Below are positions 31,514-42,571 of a stretch of 64,000 bases of DNA, one piece after another. The stretch is from Mycoplasma sp. Bg2 (GTDB lineage: Bacteria; Bacillota_I; Bacilli_A; Mycoplasmatales; Hepatoplasmataceae), in NCBI GenBank assembly GCA_001641225.1, contig LSMY01000001.1:1-64000 (forward strand), read 5' to 3'. A program made the position numbers and the translations under genes. The first letter of the stretch is position 1. Each line of letters begins with the position of its first letter. The notes below the pieces were generated by a model that had not been told where the DNA came from, ran no database searches, and was given only the letters and a program-made list of their open reading frames with translations.

Positions 31514-32443
31514 TTATTCTTTAATTCAACTTCCAGCTTTTCCTTCAAGAGCTTCACCTGTAAGTTCAAGTGAAGTAACACAAGAAGATCTGTTTTTTCC
31601 AGATTTTACAAAGCTAATTGCTGCTTTTACTTTAGGTTCCATTGAACCAGCTGCAAAATGATTATCAGCAAGTAATTGTTCAAGTTCTTTTACAGTTGGT
31701 TCATCCATTTTATAGGCATCTTCTTTACCAAAATTTTTTCAAATTCCATTAGCAACTGTAACAATCATTAAAATATCTGCTTCTACTAGTTCTGCTAGTT
31801 TTGCTGAGGTAAAATCTTTATCAATTACAGCATCAATTTCAGTTAATACTCCATCTTTGATTACAGTAGGGATTCCTCCACCTCCACCAGCAATAACAAT
31901 GTTTTTAGCAACTAGTTCTTTAATAATATCTTTTTCAATAATATTAATTGGAAGTGGTGAAGGTACCATTCTTCTTCAACCGCGGCCAGCATCTTCAGCA
32001 ACAGTTCATCCTTCTGAAGCAGCAAGTTTTTTTGCATCTGCTTCTGAATAGAATGCTCCAATTGGTTTTGAAGGTTTTTGAAATGAAGGGTCATCTGCTG
32101 AAACTTCAGTTTGAGTAATAAGAGTAACAACATTATCTTTTAACCCTCTTTTGTTAATTTCATTTTTAATTGCTTGTTGCAATTGAAGCCCAATATAACC
32201 TTGTGACATTGCTCCAACTAGAGCAAGAGGCATATAAGGAATTTTATCATTAACTTTCATTCCTTCATCAAAAGCTAAAGAAATCATTCCAACTTGTGGT
32301 CCATTTCCATGAGAAACAATTACTTCATTTCCAGAAGCAATTAAATCAACAATTGATTTTGCAGTTACTTTTACTGCTTCTGCTTGTTCTTTAGGATTAT
32401 TTCCTAAAGCATTACCACCAAGGGCAATTACGATTTTTTTCAT
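31514..32443 (-). CDS. arcC: Carbamate kinase (309 aa)
   Basis: Last step of the arginine dihydrolase pathway: carbamoyl phosphate plus ADP gives ATP, CO2 and ammonia. MKKIVIALGGNAL, SHGNGPQVG, AGGGGGIP and the late AAGSMEPKV segment are the family hallmarks of amino-acid-kinase-fold carbamate kinases. Length is normal. The gene is last in the operon, 68 bases after the antiporter gene, and is followed by a strong terminator. TGA codons at several places encode Trp. Confidence 0.92.
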
Positions 32444-32511
32444 TAAACATCCATTCTGTTTTATTTAAATTTAATTCTAAGTCTTATTTTTAATTAGTTA
32501 GTTTCTAAAGT

Positions 32512-34125
32512 TTAAGTTTTTGCAAGTGCCCCAAGTGAAGGAGCAACTACCGCAATTGTAACAACCATTAAAATTCCTGCGTAAATTAAAACTGGTTTAA
32601 GCATTTTTAAATAAGGAACTCTTGCTGATTGGGCAGAGGCAAGGACAATCGCTTGGGTGGGGATAAACATATTAACAATTCCAGTTGCAATTGAAAACAT
32701 AATAATCATGTAAGCAATCATTAATACCGCATCTGTTCCTTGAGTGCCACTTATTCCGTAAGTTATTGCCCCAATAATTGGCATTGAAAGTGAAGCAAGT
32801 CCTGAAGTAGAAGGAATAAAACAAGATAGAACAAAGAAGACAAGGAAAATGATAATTAAGAAAGAAATAGATGATAGATCCCCCAAACTTTTGGTCATAA
32901 CACCAACAAGGAAGAGATCACTTCCGGTTCCCTCCATAACTTGAGGAATTGCTCTTGCTACTCCAATAATTATTGCAACTGGTAAAATATCTTTTGCTCC
33001 TTTTCACATGGCAGCAGAGATATCTTTAATTGGCATCTTAAATGTAAAACCAATTGCAAAAGTAAAAATTAGAAAAAGTGTAATTAATTCTCCAAAATAT
33101 CAATATCCTGGATAATTCATTCCATTGAATAATCATCCCAGATAGAAATCATCTCAAATATAACCAGATCCAATATCGGAGTTAACTTTTCCTCCATACC
33201 CTTCAAAAAATGATCCTCATGGTAAATAACAAATTACCATAATAATAAAGGCAGAAGCAAATAAAATTAACCCTAATTGTTCGCGTTTTGTTGTTTTTCT
33301 AAAATCCTTTTTGTTCATTGAACCAAAATTATCTTGAGCTCACTTTAGATTTTTATCATAATCACTTGCAACAAAAGAAGCAGTTGGTTTTTTAGAAACA
33401 TAAAAAGCATATGAAGTTACAAAAGTAAGGCCGATTAAGGTAAAAATTATTCAAATTATGAATCTTGCTCCAATGGCATCACCAGTTTCAACAGTTAATC
33501 CGCCTTCAAAATCAGGTAGGCTGTCTACTGCAGCTCCAATTGCAAAAGGGTTAACAGTTGAAGCTGCAAATCCAGTTGTTGTTCCTAAAAGAATTACTAA
33601 TAATCCTGTCATTGAATCAAATCCCGCAAGAATTAGAAACGGAACTATTAAAATAAAAAATCCAATTGTTTCTTCTTGCATTCCATAAGTTGTTCCACCA
33701 ATAGAAAAAATTACAAATAATAAGGGAATCAAGACAATTTCTTTTCCATCTAGTTTACCAACAAGAGTTTTAATTCCTTGCTCTAATGCTCCTGTACGCA
33801 TCATTAATTCAATGAAACCACCAAGAACAAATAAATACATAATTAAGGCCCCTGCGTCAATAAATCCACCGGCGATGGCACTACCAAAAGATAAAATTCC
33901 TGCTAATTCAACAGTTTTATTTTCTATAACTTCATTTCCATCTTTATCAGTGGTGGTAACATCATAAGTTGCTCCACTTCAATGTAAAATTCAAGTTAAA
34001 ACAATTACTCCTGCAAGCACAATAAGAACTATTGAAAGAGAGGAAGGCATATGAAATTTAGTTTTTGATTTTTCATTTTCTTCTTGTTTCGGATTTTTAA
34101 CAATTTTTGTTGGTTTATCTTTCAT
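32512..34125 (-). CDS. arcD: Arginine/ornithine antiporter, YfcC/ArcD-type (537 aa)
   Basis: This integral membrane protein would exchange external arginine for ornithine. At least ten hydrophobic segments are visible, with family-like stretches such as IPSTSGLASLSMPI, GTTTGFAASTVNPFAIG and MFIPTQAIVLA, which match the YfcC/C4-dicarboxylate-like (DcuC/ArsB) type used by mycoplasmas as the arginine antiporter. The Lys-rich N-terminus is cytosolic. It lies between arcB and arcC. Start ATG 34123-34125. Confidence 0.8.
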
Positions 34126-34183
34126 TTTTAGTTTCTTTTAAATTATTACACTGATGACAAGATAAATATGCCCTTTAAATAAA

Positions 34184-34212
34184 TGAATCATTAACATAAC
34201 ATTAATGATTCA
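34184..34212. repeat. Inverted repeat between arcB and arcD
   Basis: TGAATCATTAA (34184-34194) and TTAATGATTCA (34202-34212) form a perfect 11-bp stem with a 7-base loop. No T run follows, so it may be an RNA-stability or processing hairpin or a protein-binding palindrome, not a terminator. Confidence 0.5.
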
Positions 34213-34234
34213 ATAAATAAGCAGGTAATTAAGT

Positions 34235-35236
34235 CTAGTATCCTAATGTTGTAGCCATAATTGCTTTAATAGTATGCGCTCTATTTTCTGCTTGATCAAA
34301 TTGTCTTGCATATTTAGATCTAAATACTTCATCTGAAACTTCCATTTCAGTGATATTAAATTTTTTGGCCATTTTTGCTCCAGTGATAGTATTAGTATCG
34401 TGGAATGCAGGTAGACAATGCATAAAGATTGCAGTTGGTTTTGCAACAGCAAATTTATCCATATCTATTCTATAAGGTGTAAGTAGTTTAATTCTACTTG
34501 CCCAAACATCTTCTGGTTCTCCCATTGATACTCAAACATCTCCGTAAAGTACATCAGCATCTTTTGCAGCTTTCATTGGGTCATCTTCAAATTCGATGAT
34601 AGCTCCAGTTTTTTCTGCAATTTCATTTGCCATATCAATTAATTTTTGATCTGGTCAAAGTTCTTTAGGTGCTGCTGCTACAAAATGTGCTCCCATATGT
34701 GCTGACATTATTGCTAATGAACATCCCATATTATTTCTTGCATCTCCAAAGTAAACAAATTTAACTTTAGTTGTTCCAAATTCTTCTAGAACAGTTAAGT
34801 AATCTGCAAACATTTGAGTTGGATGTCATGCATCTGTAAGAGCATTTCATACTGGTACACCAGCATATTTTCCAAGCATTTCAACATCTGCTTGTGCTGC
34901 TCCTCTAAAAGCAATCCCATCATAGAAACGTCCAAGAACAATTGCTGTATCTTCAATTGATTCTTTAATTCCCATTTGAGATCCAGTTCCACCAACATAT
35001 GATACATTCATTCCTAAATCGAATGCTGCAGTTTCAAATGCTGATCTAGTTCTTGTAGAAGTTTTTGCAAATACAACTACAATTGATTTTGAAGTATTTC
35101 CAAGTAGGTGACGTTGGTCGTCTCCTCTTCTTTTTCCTTCTTTAAGTTCTTTAGATAGCCGTAGGACATATTTAATTTCAGCATTAGTTCAGTCTTTTAC
35201 AGCTAGTAAATTTTTTCCACGTAAATTAAGTGGCAT
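34235..35236 (-). CDS. arcB: Catabolic ornithine carbamoyltransferase (333 aa)
   Basis: It splits citrulline with phosphate into ornithine and carbamoyl phosphate. The carbamoyl-phosphate loop KTSTRTR near residue 57, WHPTQ in the HPTQ motif, WVSMGE near 235 and MHCLPAFHD near 270 are all present. Length is typical. Start ATG 35234-35236 has an AAGGAGA site. It is the second gene of the arc operon, 96 bases after arcA. Confidence 0.93.
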
Positions 35237-35332
35237 AATCTTTCTCCTTAAATTTTTTTAACTTATAAAAATATATTTAGTTTTAGTATCTAAAATCTAT
35301 ACTTGCTAAATATATTCTATATAATAAGACAA

Positions 35333-36556
35333 TTATTTTTCGTCTCTAATAAGTGGCATTGACATACATCTAGGTCCACCACGTCCTCTTGAAAGTTCTC
35401 CAGAGTTAATATCAATAACATTTACTCCATGATCTCTTAAGGCTTTGTTTGTAACATAGTTTCTTGTATAAGTAATTACTGTATTTGGTTTAATTGCTAA
35501 TACATTTGATCCATCATTTCATTGTTCGCGTTCTCTTATAAGAGGATCGTTGTTTCCACAATAAATTAATGTAACTTTTTGTCCAAAAACTTTTTCCATT
35601 AAATCTGCGATTGAATATTTAAATTCTTCGATTTTAGGATTTTTTCCATCAGTTTTTGTAATTTTAAAAATATTGAAGTCATAATCAGTAAATACTGAGA
35701 ATTTATCAATATCAATTTGAGTAAACACTGTATCTAAGTGCATTCATGATCTTCCTTTAGGAATATTGATTGCTCAAATTGTTCTGATTTTTGATTCAGG
35801 GTCTGCAAAAATTGCGTTAGCAAGTTTTTCATGAGAAGCTGCTTCAGATCTTTGTGAGATTCCAACTGCAATTTCATCTTCTTTAAGAACCATTACATCT
35901 CCACCTTCAAGTGAACTTGATCTGTTTCTTGAATAGTATTGTTTTGTTCCTTTATAATCAGGATGGAATTTAAAGATATATTCTGCAAATAATGTTTCAC
36001 GTTTACGTGTTTCAAAATGCATTGTATGTAGTGAAATTCCATGAACGATTGTAGAGAATGGGTCTCTTGTAAAAATTAAGTTAGGCATTGGTTTTAAAAC
36101 GAATAATTCGTCTTTAGCTGCTACTTCTGAAAGTGAATGGATATCATTTCCATCAAGTCCGAGTTCAGAGTATCTTACTCCAGCCATTGCTTTAACAACC
36201 ATTTCTTTTGTGTCTTTAAATGATTTTAAATATTTTACAACAACAGGGAAAAGTTTTGATTCTGGACTAACATTTGCTTCATGAACAAATTCGTTAATAA
36301 AGTCATCTTTAATTTTTTCACTTATGTCTAGTGTTTCAGTTACTAAGTCTTCAAGATAAACTACTTCAACATCGTTATCTCTTAATACTTTAACAAAAGT
36401 ATCATGTTCTTTTTGAGCGTCTGCTAAATAGTATGAATCATCGAATAATAATTCTTCATATGTAGAAGGAGTTAGATTTTCTGTTTCTGCTCCTGGTCTA
36501 TGAACTAAAACTTTTCTAAGAGTTTTATATTCAGATGTTACGTTTATTTCTGACAT
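35333..36556 (-). CDS. arcA: Arginine deiminase (407 aa)
   Basis: It hydrolyses arginine to citrulline and ammonia, the first step of a major ATP source in non-glycolytic mycoplasmas. Diagnostic segments are VHRPG near the start, NLIFTRDPF, SLEGGDVMVL, MHLDTVFT and the catalytic Cys in RGGPRCMSMPL near the end. TGA codons give the Trp residues. It is the first gene of the operon, with AAGGAG 8 bases before ATG 36554-36556. Confidence 0.95.
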
Positions 36557-36914
36557 TTATATTTTTCTCCTTATATCTATTTAATATACTATATCTATAA
36601 TATACTCTAAATAATTTTTTTTATACACTTTTAATATACCCCAAAAAACATCAAAAATGGTTCTAGTGTAATGTTGTATATAATAATTAAGAAAAACTTA
36701 AAATAATTAATTAAAAAGACAACGAATACTCAAATTTCCCTATAAAATAAGGGTTATTTAAAAGGACTGCAAAAACTTTTAAAGCTAAATTTAGATTAAA
36801 TAAATCTGGTTTTATTTTATTTTTTATTTATTTTGTTGTAATATAACTAAAAAGTGCATCAGCATAAATGAAATTTATATGATAAGTAAATAATTTAATA
36901 AATAGCTGCATTCA
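36557..36914. other. Intergenic region: arc operon promoter side and end of the ribF unit
   Basis: No gene is seen in these 358 bases. On the minus strand several TATATT/TATTAT-type -10 candidates lie at about 36570-36625 before arcA. A short hairpin CCCTTATTTTATAGGG lies near 36740-36757, and AGATT/AATCT repeats lie near 36800. No convincing terminator follows ribF. Confidence 0.4.
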
Positions 36915-37808
36915 TTAAATGGTGTGTGTTAAAAAATACTCTCTTCCACTTTTTTTATCTTTTTCTAAAGCTTCAACACCATAAGCAAAAGATTTTCACT
37001 CAATAGGTTCATGTAAAAAGTTAAGTAATTCAACATAAATAATTTTTCCATAAAGATCAAGGTTTTGGTTTAATAAATGAGTTTCAAAAGTAACATTTTT
37101 TGCTTTAAAAAATGGATTTTTCATAAATGAAGAGACAGAAGGATATTTTTTACCATCAATTGTTGTTAAGGAGATATAGGCTCCTTCACGAGGGGAAACA
37201 ATTGATGAAGGTATTTCAACATTTGCAGTTGGTGTTCCTAATTTTTTACCATTGCCTTCACCATAAATTACTTCTCCAGATAAAAATCAATTGAACCCTA
37301 AGGCTTTTTTTATTTCACTTACATAACCAGTTTTAATTTCTTCTAAAATTTTTGAAGAAGAAATAAGGGCATCTTTATAGCAAACTTCACTAATTAAATC
37401 TAATTTTGCATATTGTTTCATAATTTCAAAATCATCAAGTTTGTTTTTTCCAAAATTAAAATTTTTTCCAACTACTATATCAGTTACATTTAAATTATTT
37501 TTTAAAAATTGTAAAAACTCCACTCTTGAAAGAGCATAGTTAGCAAGTGTTGGATTAAAAATCATAATATAACTAGGATGATATTGTTTGAGTAAAAGCA
37601 AGCGGTCAGCAAAAGAGAAAAAATTATTTGCTAATTCATTTGGATAAATCATAACAATAAGCTCTTTATTAGTTTTTTTTGCTTCTTCACAACCTTTAGC
37701 AAGTAATTTTTGATGGCCTAAATGAAAGGAACTAAATTTTCCTAGTACAATAATTCGTTCTTTTTTATTATCAAGTTTAAAATTCAAATTAAAATCAAAA
37801 AGTTCCAT
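36915..37808 (-). CDS. ribF: Bifunctional riboflavin kinase / FAD synthetase (297 aa)
   Basis: It makes FMN and FAD from riboflavin. The N-terminal nucleotidyltransferase has LGKFSSFHLGHQKLL near residue 22, a slightly changed GxFDxxHxGH motif. The C-terminal kinase has GEGNGKKLGTPTANV near residue 185. Its ATG overlaps the truB stop, and it ends the translation-factor gene cluster. Start ATG 37806-37808. Confidence 0.85.
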
Positions 37809-38638
37809 TAGCTAATTCTTTTCTGTATTTTGTATTTGCCATTTTCTCTTAACCCACAAAATAAGACAATATTTCCATGGTAGAAAAGACATTCTTTATT
37901 ATTATAAGATAATTCGACTTCCTGACCATTTAACAATTTTTGAATTTCAATTTCATTTACTTGAATTTTTTCCAGGCCAAGCAAAGTATATGGATCAGTA
38001 AGAGAAACTAATTTCTCTTCAGAGGACTGTGCCGCTTCTAAAAGAAATGGTCCTATTTTAGTTCTTTTTAATTCGAGAAGCATTCCGACTGTTTGCATTT
38101 TTTTTGCAATATCTCTTGCAAGAGCACGAATATATGTTCCGTTGCTAACAGTAAATTCAATAATAAAGGTATTTTGATTTATTTTTTTTAAAATTTTATA
38201 AGCAAAAATTTCTCTTGTAACTGGAGTAAGAGAAAAATCCTTATTATTTCTTGCAAGGTCATAAGCCCGTTTACCTTTTACTTTAACAGCTGAATAATGT
38301 GGAGGTATTTGACTGATTTTCCCCAAAAAAGATGATTTAATTGTTTTATCTAATTGATCAATAGTGAAATCAGGAATTTTTTCTTGAATAATTTCTCCTT
38401 CTGGGTCTAAAGTAGAAGAAGTTTGCCCAAAAATAAAAGTTCCTTCATAAGTTTTTGGAAAAGAACTAAATTTATCAATTAATCTAGTGTCTCCCTCAGT
38501 TGCAATAACTAATAAACCAGTAGCAAAAGGATCAAGAGTTCCTGCGTGCCCGGCCTTAACTTGAAGATCATGTTGAACTTTTGAAGTTATTGCTCGAGAA
38601 CTAACTCACTTTGGTTTATCGATAAGAAAAAAAGGCAT
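37808..38638 (-). CDS. truB: tRNA pseudouridine(55) synthase (276 aa)
   Basis: It converts U55 of tRNAs to pseudouridine. The catalytic Asp sits in GHAGTLDPFATG near residue 36, and the family's KVKGKRAYDLAR and GTYIRALARDIA segments follow. Start ATG 38636-38638 overlaps the rbfA stop codon, and its own stop overlaps the ribF start, so the three genes are translationally coupled. Confidence 0.92.
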
Positions 38639-38970
38639 TATTTTTTTGCCTTTTCGATTATTGCTTCGACCTCATTGATTTCATCAAGTAATGTATCAAG
38701 TACAAAAATTAATTTTGGAGTAATTTTTGTTGTTAATTTTTTTGCAAGTTGCATGCGAATAAAAGGTGCTGCATTATTTATTGCAATTATAGATTCTTCT
38801 GAAGAATTAATAAAAGTAACATATATTTTGGCAACAGCATGATCTTTGCTCATTACTACATCATCAATAATTGCTTCTGTAACTAGTTCATCGTCCACAT
38901 CTTGGGATATGATTTCTGAAAGAAATAATTGTATTTTGCTTTCAAATTGTTTATTTTTAAAATTAGCCAT
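38638..38970 (-). CDS. rbfA: Ribosome-binding factor A (110 aa)
   Basis: A 30S maturation factor with a KH-like fold. The order beta-helix-helix-beta with AKIYVTFINSSEE and LAKKLTTKITPKLIFVLD matches the family, as does its place between infB and truB. Length is normal. Start ATG 38968-38970. Confidence 0.88.
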   Translation of the reverse strand: MANFKNKQFESKIQLFLSEIISQDVDDELVTEAIIDDVVMSKDHAVAKIYVTFINSSEESIIAINNAAPFIRMQLAKKLTTKITPKLIFVLDTLLDEINEVEAIIEKAKK

Positions 38971-39012
38971 TTTGCCTGCTTTCTTAATATTTAAATTATA
39001 TTCTTATTATTT

Positions 39013-40848
39013 TTACTGCTTAACGAGCTCATAAACTTCTAGTTTATCACCCACAAGAAAATCATTATAATCACGAATAGAAATTCCACATTCTTTTCCT
39101 GTAGTTACTTCTTTTACATGTTCTTTCATTACTCTTAAAGAAGCAATTTCTCCTTCAAAGATTAGTTTTTCATTTCTAAATATTTTGACAATTGTATTTT
39201 GAACTATTTTTCCATCTCTTACAATACAACCAGCAATTTTCCCTACTTTTGAAAAAGAAAAAATTTGAATAATTTCTGCACTTCCAATTTTATTTTCAAG
39301 AAATATATCATCTGCAAGTCCAAGTAATTTTGCTTCAATATCTTCAAATAATTTATAGATAATATCAAAAGAAAATACATTTATTCCCCGAGATTTAATT
39401 TGTTGTTCAAGTCTTTGGGGAATTTTTTGATTAAAAGTATAAATTGAAGCATGAGAAGCATCAGCAAGGGTAATATCAGTATCAGTGATTTCCCCAACAT
39501 CTTTTCTTACAATATTAATATCAAATTCATCATTTGAAAAAGATAAAATTTTTGTTTCTAGTGCTTGGAGCACCCCAAGACCATCTGCTTTCAAGATAAT
39601 ATTGAATTGTTTTTTATTATTATCTAATTTAGCAAATAAATCAATTGCAGAAGGTTTTTCAACTTTTCTTAGCATATTCATTCTAGCATCATGAATTGTT
39701 GACGTGATTTTGTCGGCTTCTTTTGTATCTTTTATTACCACAAATTTAGAACCAACAAGTGGGGCGGCTCCTAAACCATAAAGTTCAACTGGAGTTCCTG
39801 GTTCTGCTTCCAAAACAGGATTTCCAAGATCATTATGCATTGCTTTAATTGTTGCTCTAAAATCATCAATAATAATTGCATCGCCTTGTTTAATTGTTCC
39901 TGTTTGGACCAAAATGGAAACTAAATTTCCTTTTTGTTTATGTAAATTAGATTCAATTACAGATCCGGCACCTAAAATATTAACTGGTGTTTCTAAATCT
40001 AAAATATCTGCTTGTAAAAGTAAAATATCTAATAATTTATCAATATTTTCTTCTTTAAGTGCACTAATTTCAACTGCAGGAACTTGACCACCCAAATCTT
40101 CAACAACAACACCATGAAGTGCTAAATCATCTTTTACTTTATTTGGATTTGCTCCTGGCATATCCATTTTATTAATTGCCACCACAATTGGTACATTAGC
40201 TGCAAGGGCATGATCAATTGATTCCTTAGTTTGCGGCATGATAGAGTCATCAGCTGCTACTAAAATAATTGCAACGTCAGTTACCTTTGAACCATTTGCC
40301 CGCATTGCAGTAAAGGCAGCATGTCCAGGGGTATCAATAAAGGTCATACTTTGACCATTATGCTCAATTTGATAAGCCCCAATTGTTTGGGTAATTCCTC
40401 CAGCTTCTTTTGCTGTTAAATTTGATTTACGAATTACATCAAGTAAGGTGGTTTTTCCATGGTCAACATGACCCATGATGGTATAAACGGGAGTTCTTTT
40501 TTGAACATGTGCTTCTACTGGTCAATCTGTTTTTTTCCGTAGTAATTTAGTAATTTTTAAAACTACATTTTCAGCAGAAACATCATCAACTTTTTCAAAA
40601 TCAAAGTTTTTATGCAAAGCAATTTCAGCAACTTGTTCATCATCTAAAATATGATCAATCCCCATGTTAATTCCCAAAAATATTGCTAGGTTATTAGGAT
40701 TTTCATGAATTAATTCCGCAACTTCATAAAGTCTTGTATCTGTTCCAAAATAAAGTTTATTATTTTCAAATCTTAATTTATCAACAAAAAAATCTGAAAG
40801 ATTAAACTCGACTCGATGATCATTTTTTTTATTTATTTTTTTTGCCAT
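39013..40848 (-). CDS. infB: Translation initiation factor IF-2 (611 aa)
   Basis: The GTPase that places initiator tRNA on the ribosome. IMGHVDHGKTTLLD near residue 125, DTPGHAAF, NKMD and SALK motifs mark the G domain; the C-terminal domains include GCIVRDG. The N-terminal extension is short, as in other mycoplasmas. A TGA-Trp at codon 109 joins the N-terminal segment to the G domain. The start ATG 40846-40848 lies inside the 3' end of ylxR (20-base overlap). Confidence 0.95.
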
Positions 40849-41113
40849 CTTCTTTTCCCTCCTTTAAAAATAGTTCTAATTCTCTAATTGCATTAAGTGA
40901 AGATTTTCTTCGGTTTAGTTCTTTTTCTAGTATATGTTTATTTAATACTTTTGTAAGAGAATCTTTATGAATATATATTCCACGTCCTTGAATATTTTGT
41001 TCTCAATCAATTTCTGAATTTTTATTTTTAGTAATTACAATTCTTATTAGTTCTTTCTGAGGATAACGTTTCCCAGAACCAATGTCTTTTCTATAAATTT
41101 TCTCCACTGTCAT
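40829..41113 (-). CDS. ylxR: YlxR-family RNA-binding protein (94 aa)
   Basis: A small basic protein encoded between nusA and infB in most Firmicutes. ELIRIVITKNK, a GRGIYIHKD segment and a Lys/Arg-rich C-terminus fit the YlxR fold. One TGA-Trp lies in the middle. Its start ATG 41111-41113 overlaps the nusA 3' end by 23 bases and its 3' end overlaps infB. The role is thought to be in transcription or RNA binding; the exact function is unsettled. Confidence 0.8.
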
Positions 41114-42479
41114 CACCCTCGAAGTAACCTTCATCATGATCTTCTTCTACTGTTTTTTCTTTATCATCTTGTTCATCAGTTTGTTCATCAGTTAAAGGGG
41201 CATAACTGTTAAACCCTTCAATATTAAAATCAACTTGAAAATCATCAAGATCATCAGCTTTAAATTCCATTTCTTCAGTCATATCAATTACTGAAATAAA
41301 TTCATCTGGATCGAATGTTTGATTTGGAGTATTATTATTTCTAAATTTTGAAGGTTGTTTAACTATTTTATATTCAATTCCTTCTTCTTTTGCAGTTTCA
41401 ATTGTTTTAATATCAAGTTTTACACCAGTTAAAATAGCAGCTAATTTTACATTAATTCCTTTTTTACCTAATGTTGGAAGAAATTCACTTTGTTCTACTA
41501 CAATAATTGCTTCTTTACGATCTTCTGGGCGAAGTTGTGGTTTTCATAAAATTCCAGTTATTTTTGCAGGAAGAACAGCAGCAGCAATATATTGCTCTAA
41601 ATCATCAGAATACTTGATAATATCAATTCTTTCACCTTTTAATTCATCAATAATTGGTTTAATTTTTTGACCTTTAATTCCAATAATTGAACCAACTGGA
41701 TCAACTTCAGCAAGTGAACTAGAAACAGCAACTTTTGTTTTGTGTCCTACTTCTCTTGAAATATTTTCAATTTGAACAACGCCATCAATTACATCATCAA
41801 TTTCTTCTTCAAGTAAACCTTTAATAAATTTAGTGGTTGCTCTTGACCCAATGATTTGGGCATCTTTTGCTTCTTTTTCAATTTCAAGAATACAAATTTT
41901 AACCATGTCTCCAATTTCAAAATGATCTTTTGGGGATAACTCTTGGGCTGGGGCAAAAATAGAAACTCCGTCTTTATCAAAAATAACATAACCTTTTTCT
42001 TTGCTAATTCTTGTTACTTTCGCAGTAATTAAAGTATCTTTTTTATCAATAAATTGATCATATATTTTATGTTTTTCAGCTTCTCTTATTTTTTGTTGAA
42101 ATAGTTGTTTAATGTGTTGCAATTTAGTATAAGCAACATCAGCAAAATTAACTGTTTGGATATAAGTATCGCCAACTTTTAACCCTTCTTCAACAACTTT
42201 TGCATCATCAACTGCAATATGAATTAAACGGTTATCTAGTTCTACTTCTTTTACAACTTCATAACTAATTTCAATAGTAATTTTTCCTGTTTCCAAATCA
42301 ACTAAAGCAGTAACATTAGCTTCTGGAATTGGGTCTTCTGTATCAAAATTTTTATCTCTTTGAAATGCTTTTACAAAAACATCTTCCAAAAAATCTTTAA
42401 TTTCATTGTTGTTTAAGTCCTTTTTCTTTCCTAAGTCTTCAAAAAGTGAAATCAACAACTTTGGATCTTCTTTATTCAT
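41091..42479 (-). CDS. nusA: Transcription termination/antitermination factor NusA (462 aa)
   Basis: It binds RNA polymerase and nascent RNA. Domains: N-terminal polymerase-binding region, S1 domain (about residues 125-195) and tandem KH domains around GSIIGIKGQKIKPII near residue 265 and a second near 330. An acidic C-terminal tail of about 70 residues (many Asp and Glu) is unusual for Firmicutes but common in mollicutes. I use ATG 42477-42479 behind AAAGGAGAA; an upstream start at 42509 lacks an RBS. rimP, usually upstream, is missing: only 92 bases separate this gene from polC. Confidence 0.92.
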
Positions 42480-42571
42480 AATTCTCCTTTTCAAAAGAAG
42501 AGAGGACATGTGTCCCCTTCTTCCTTTCTATATTCACGTATTTAAATTATACACATAATAAATGTATTTAG

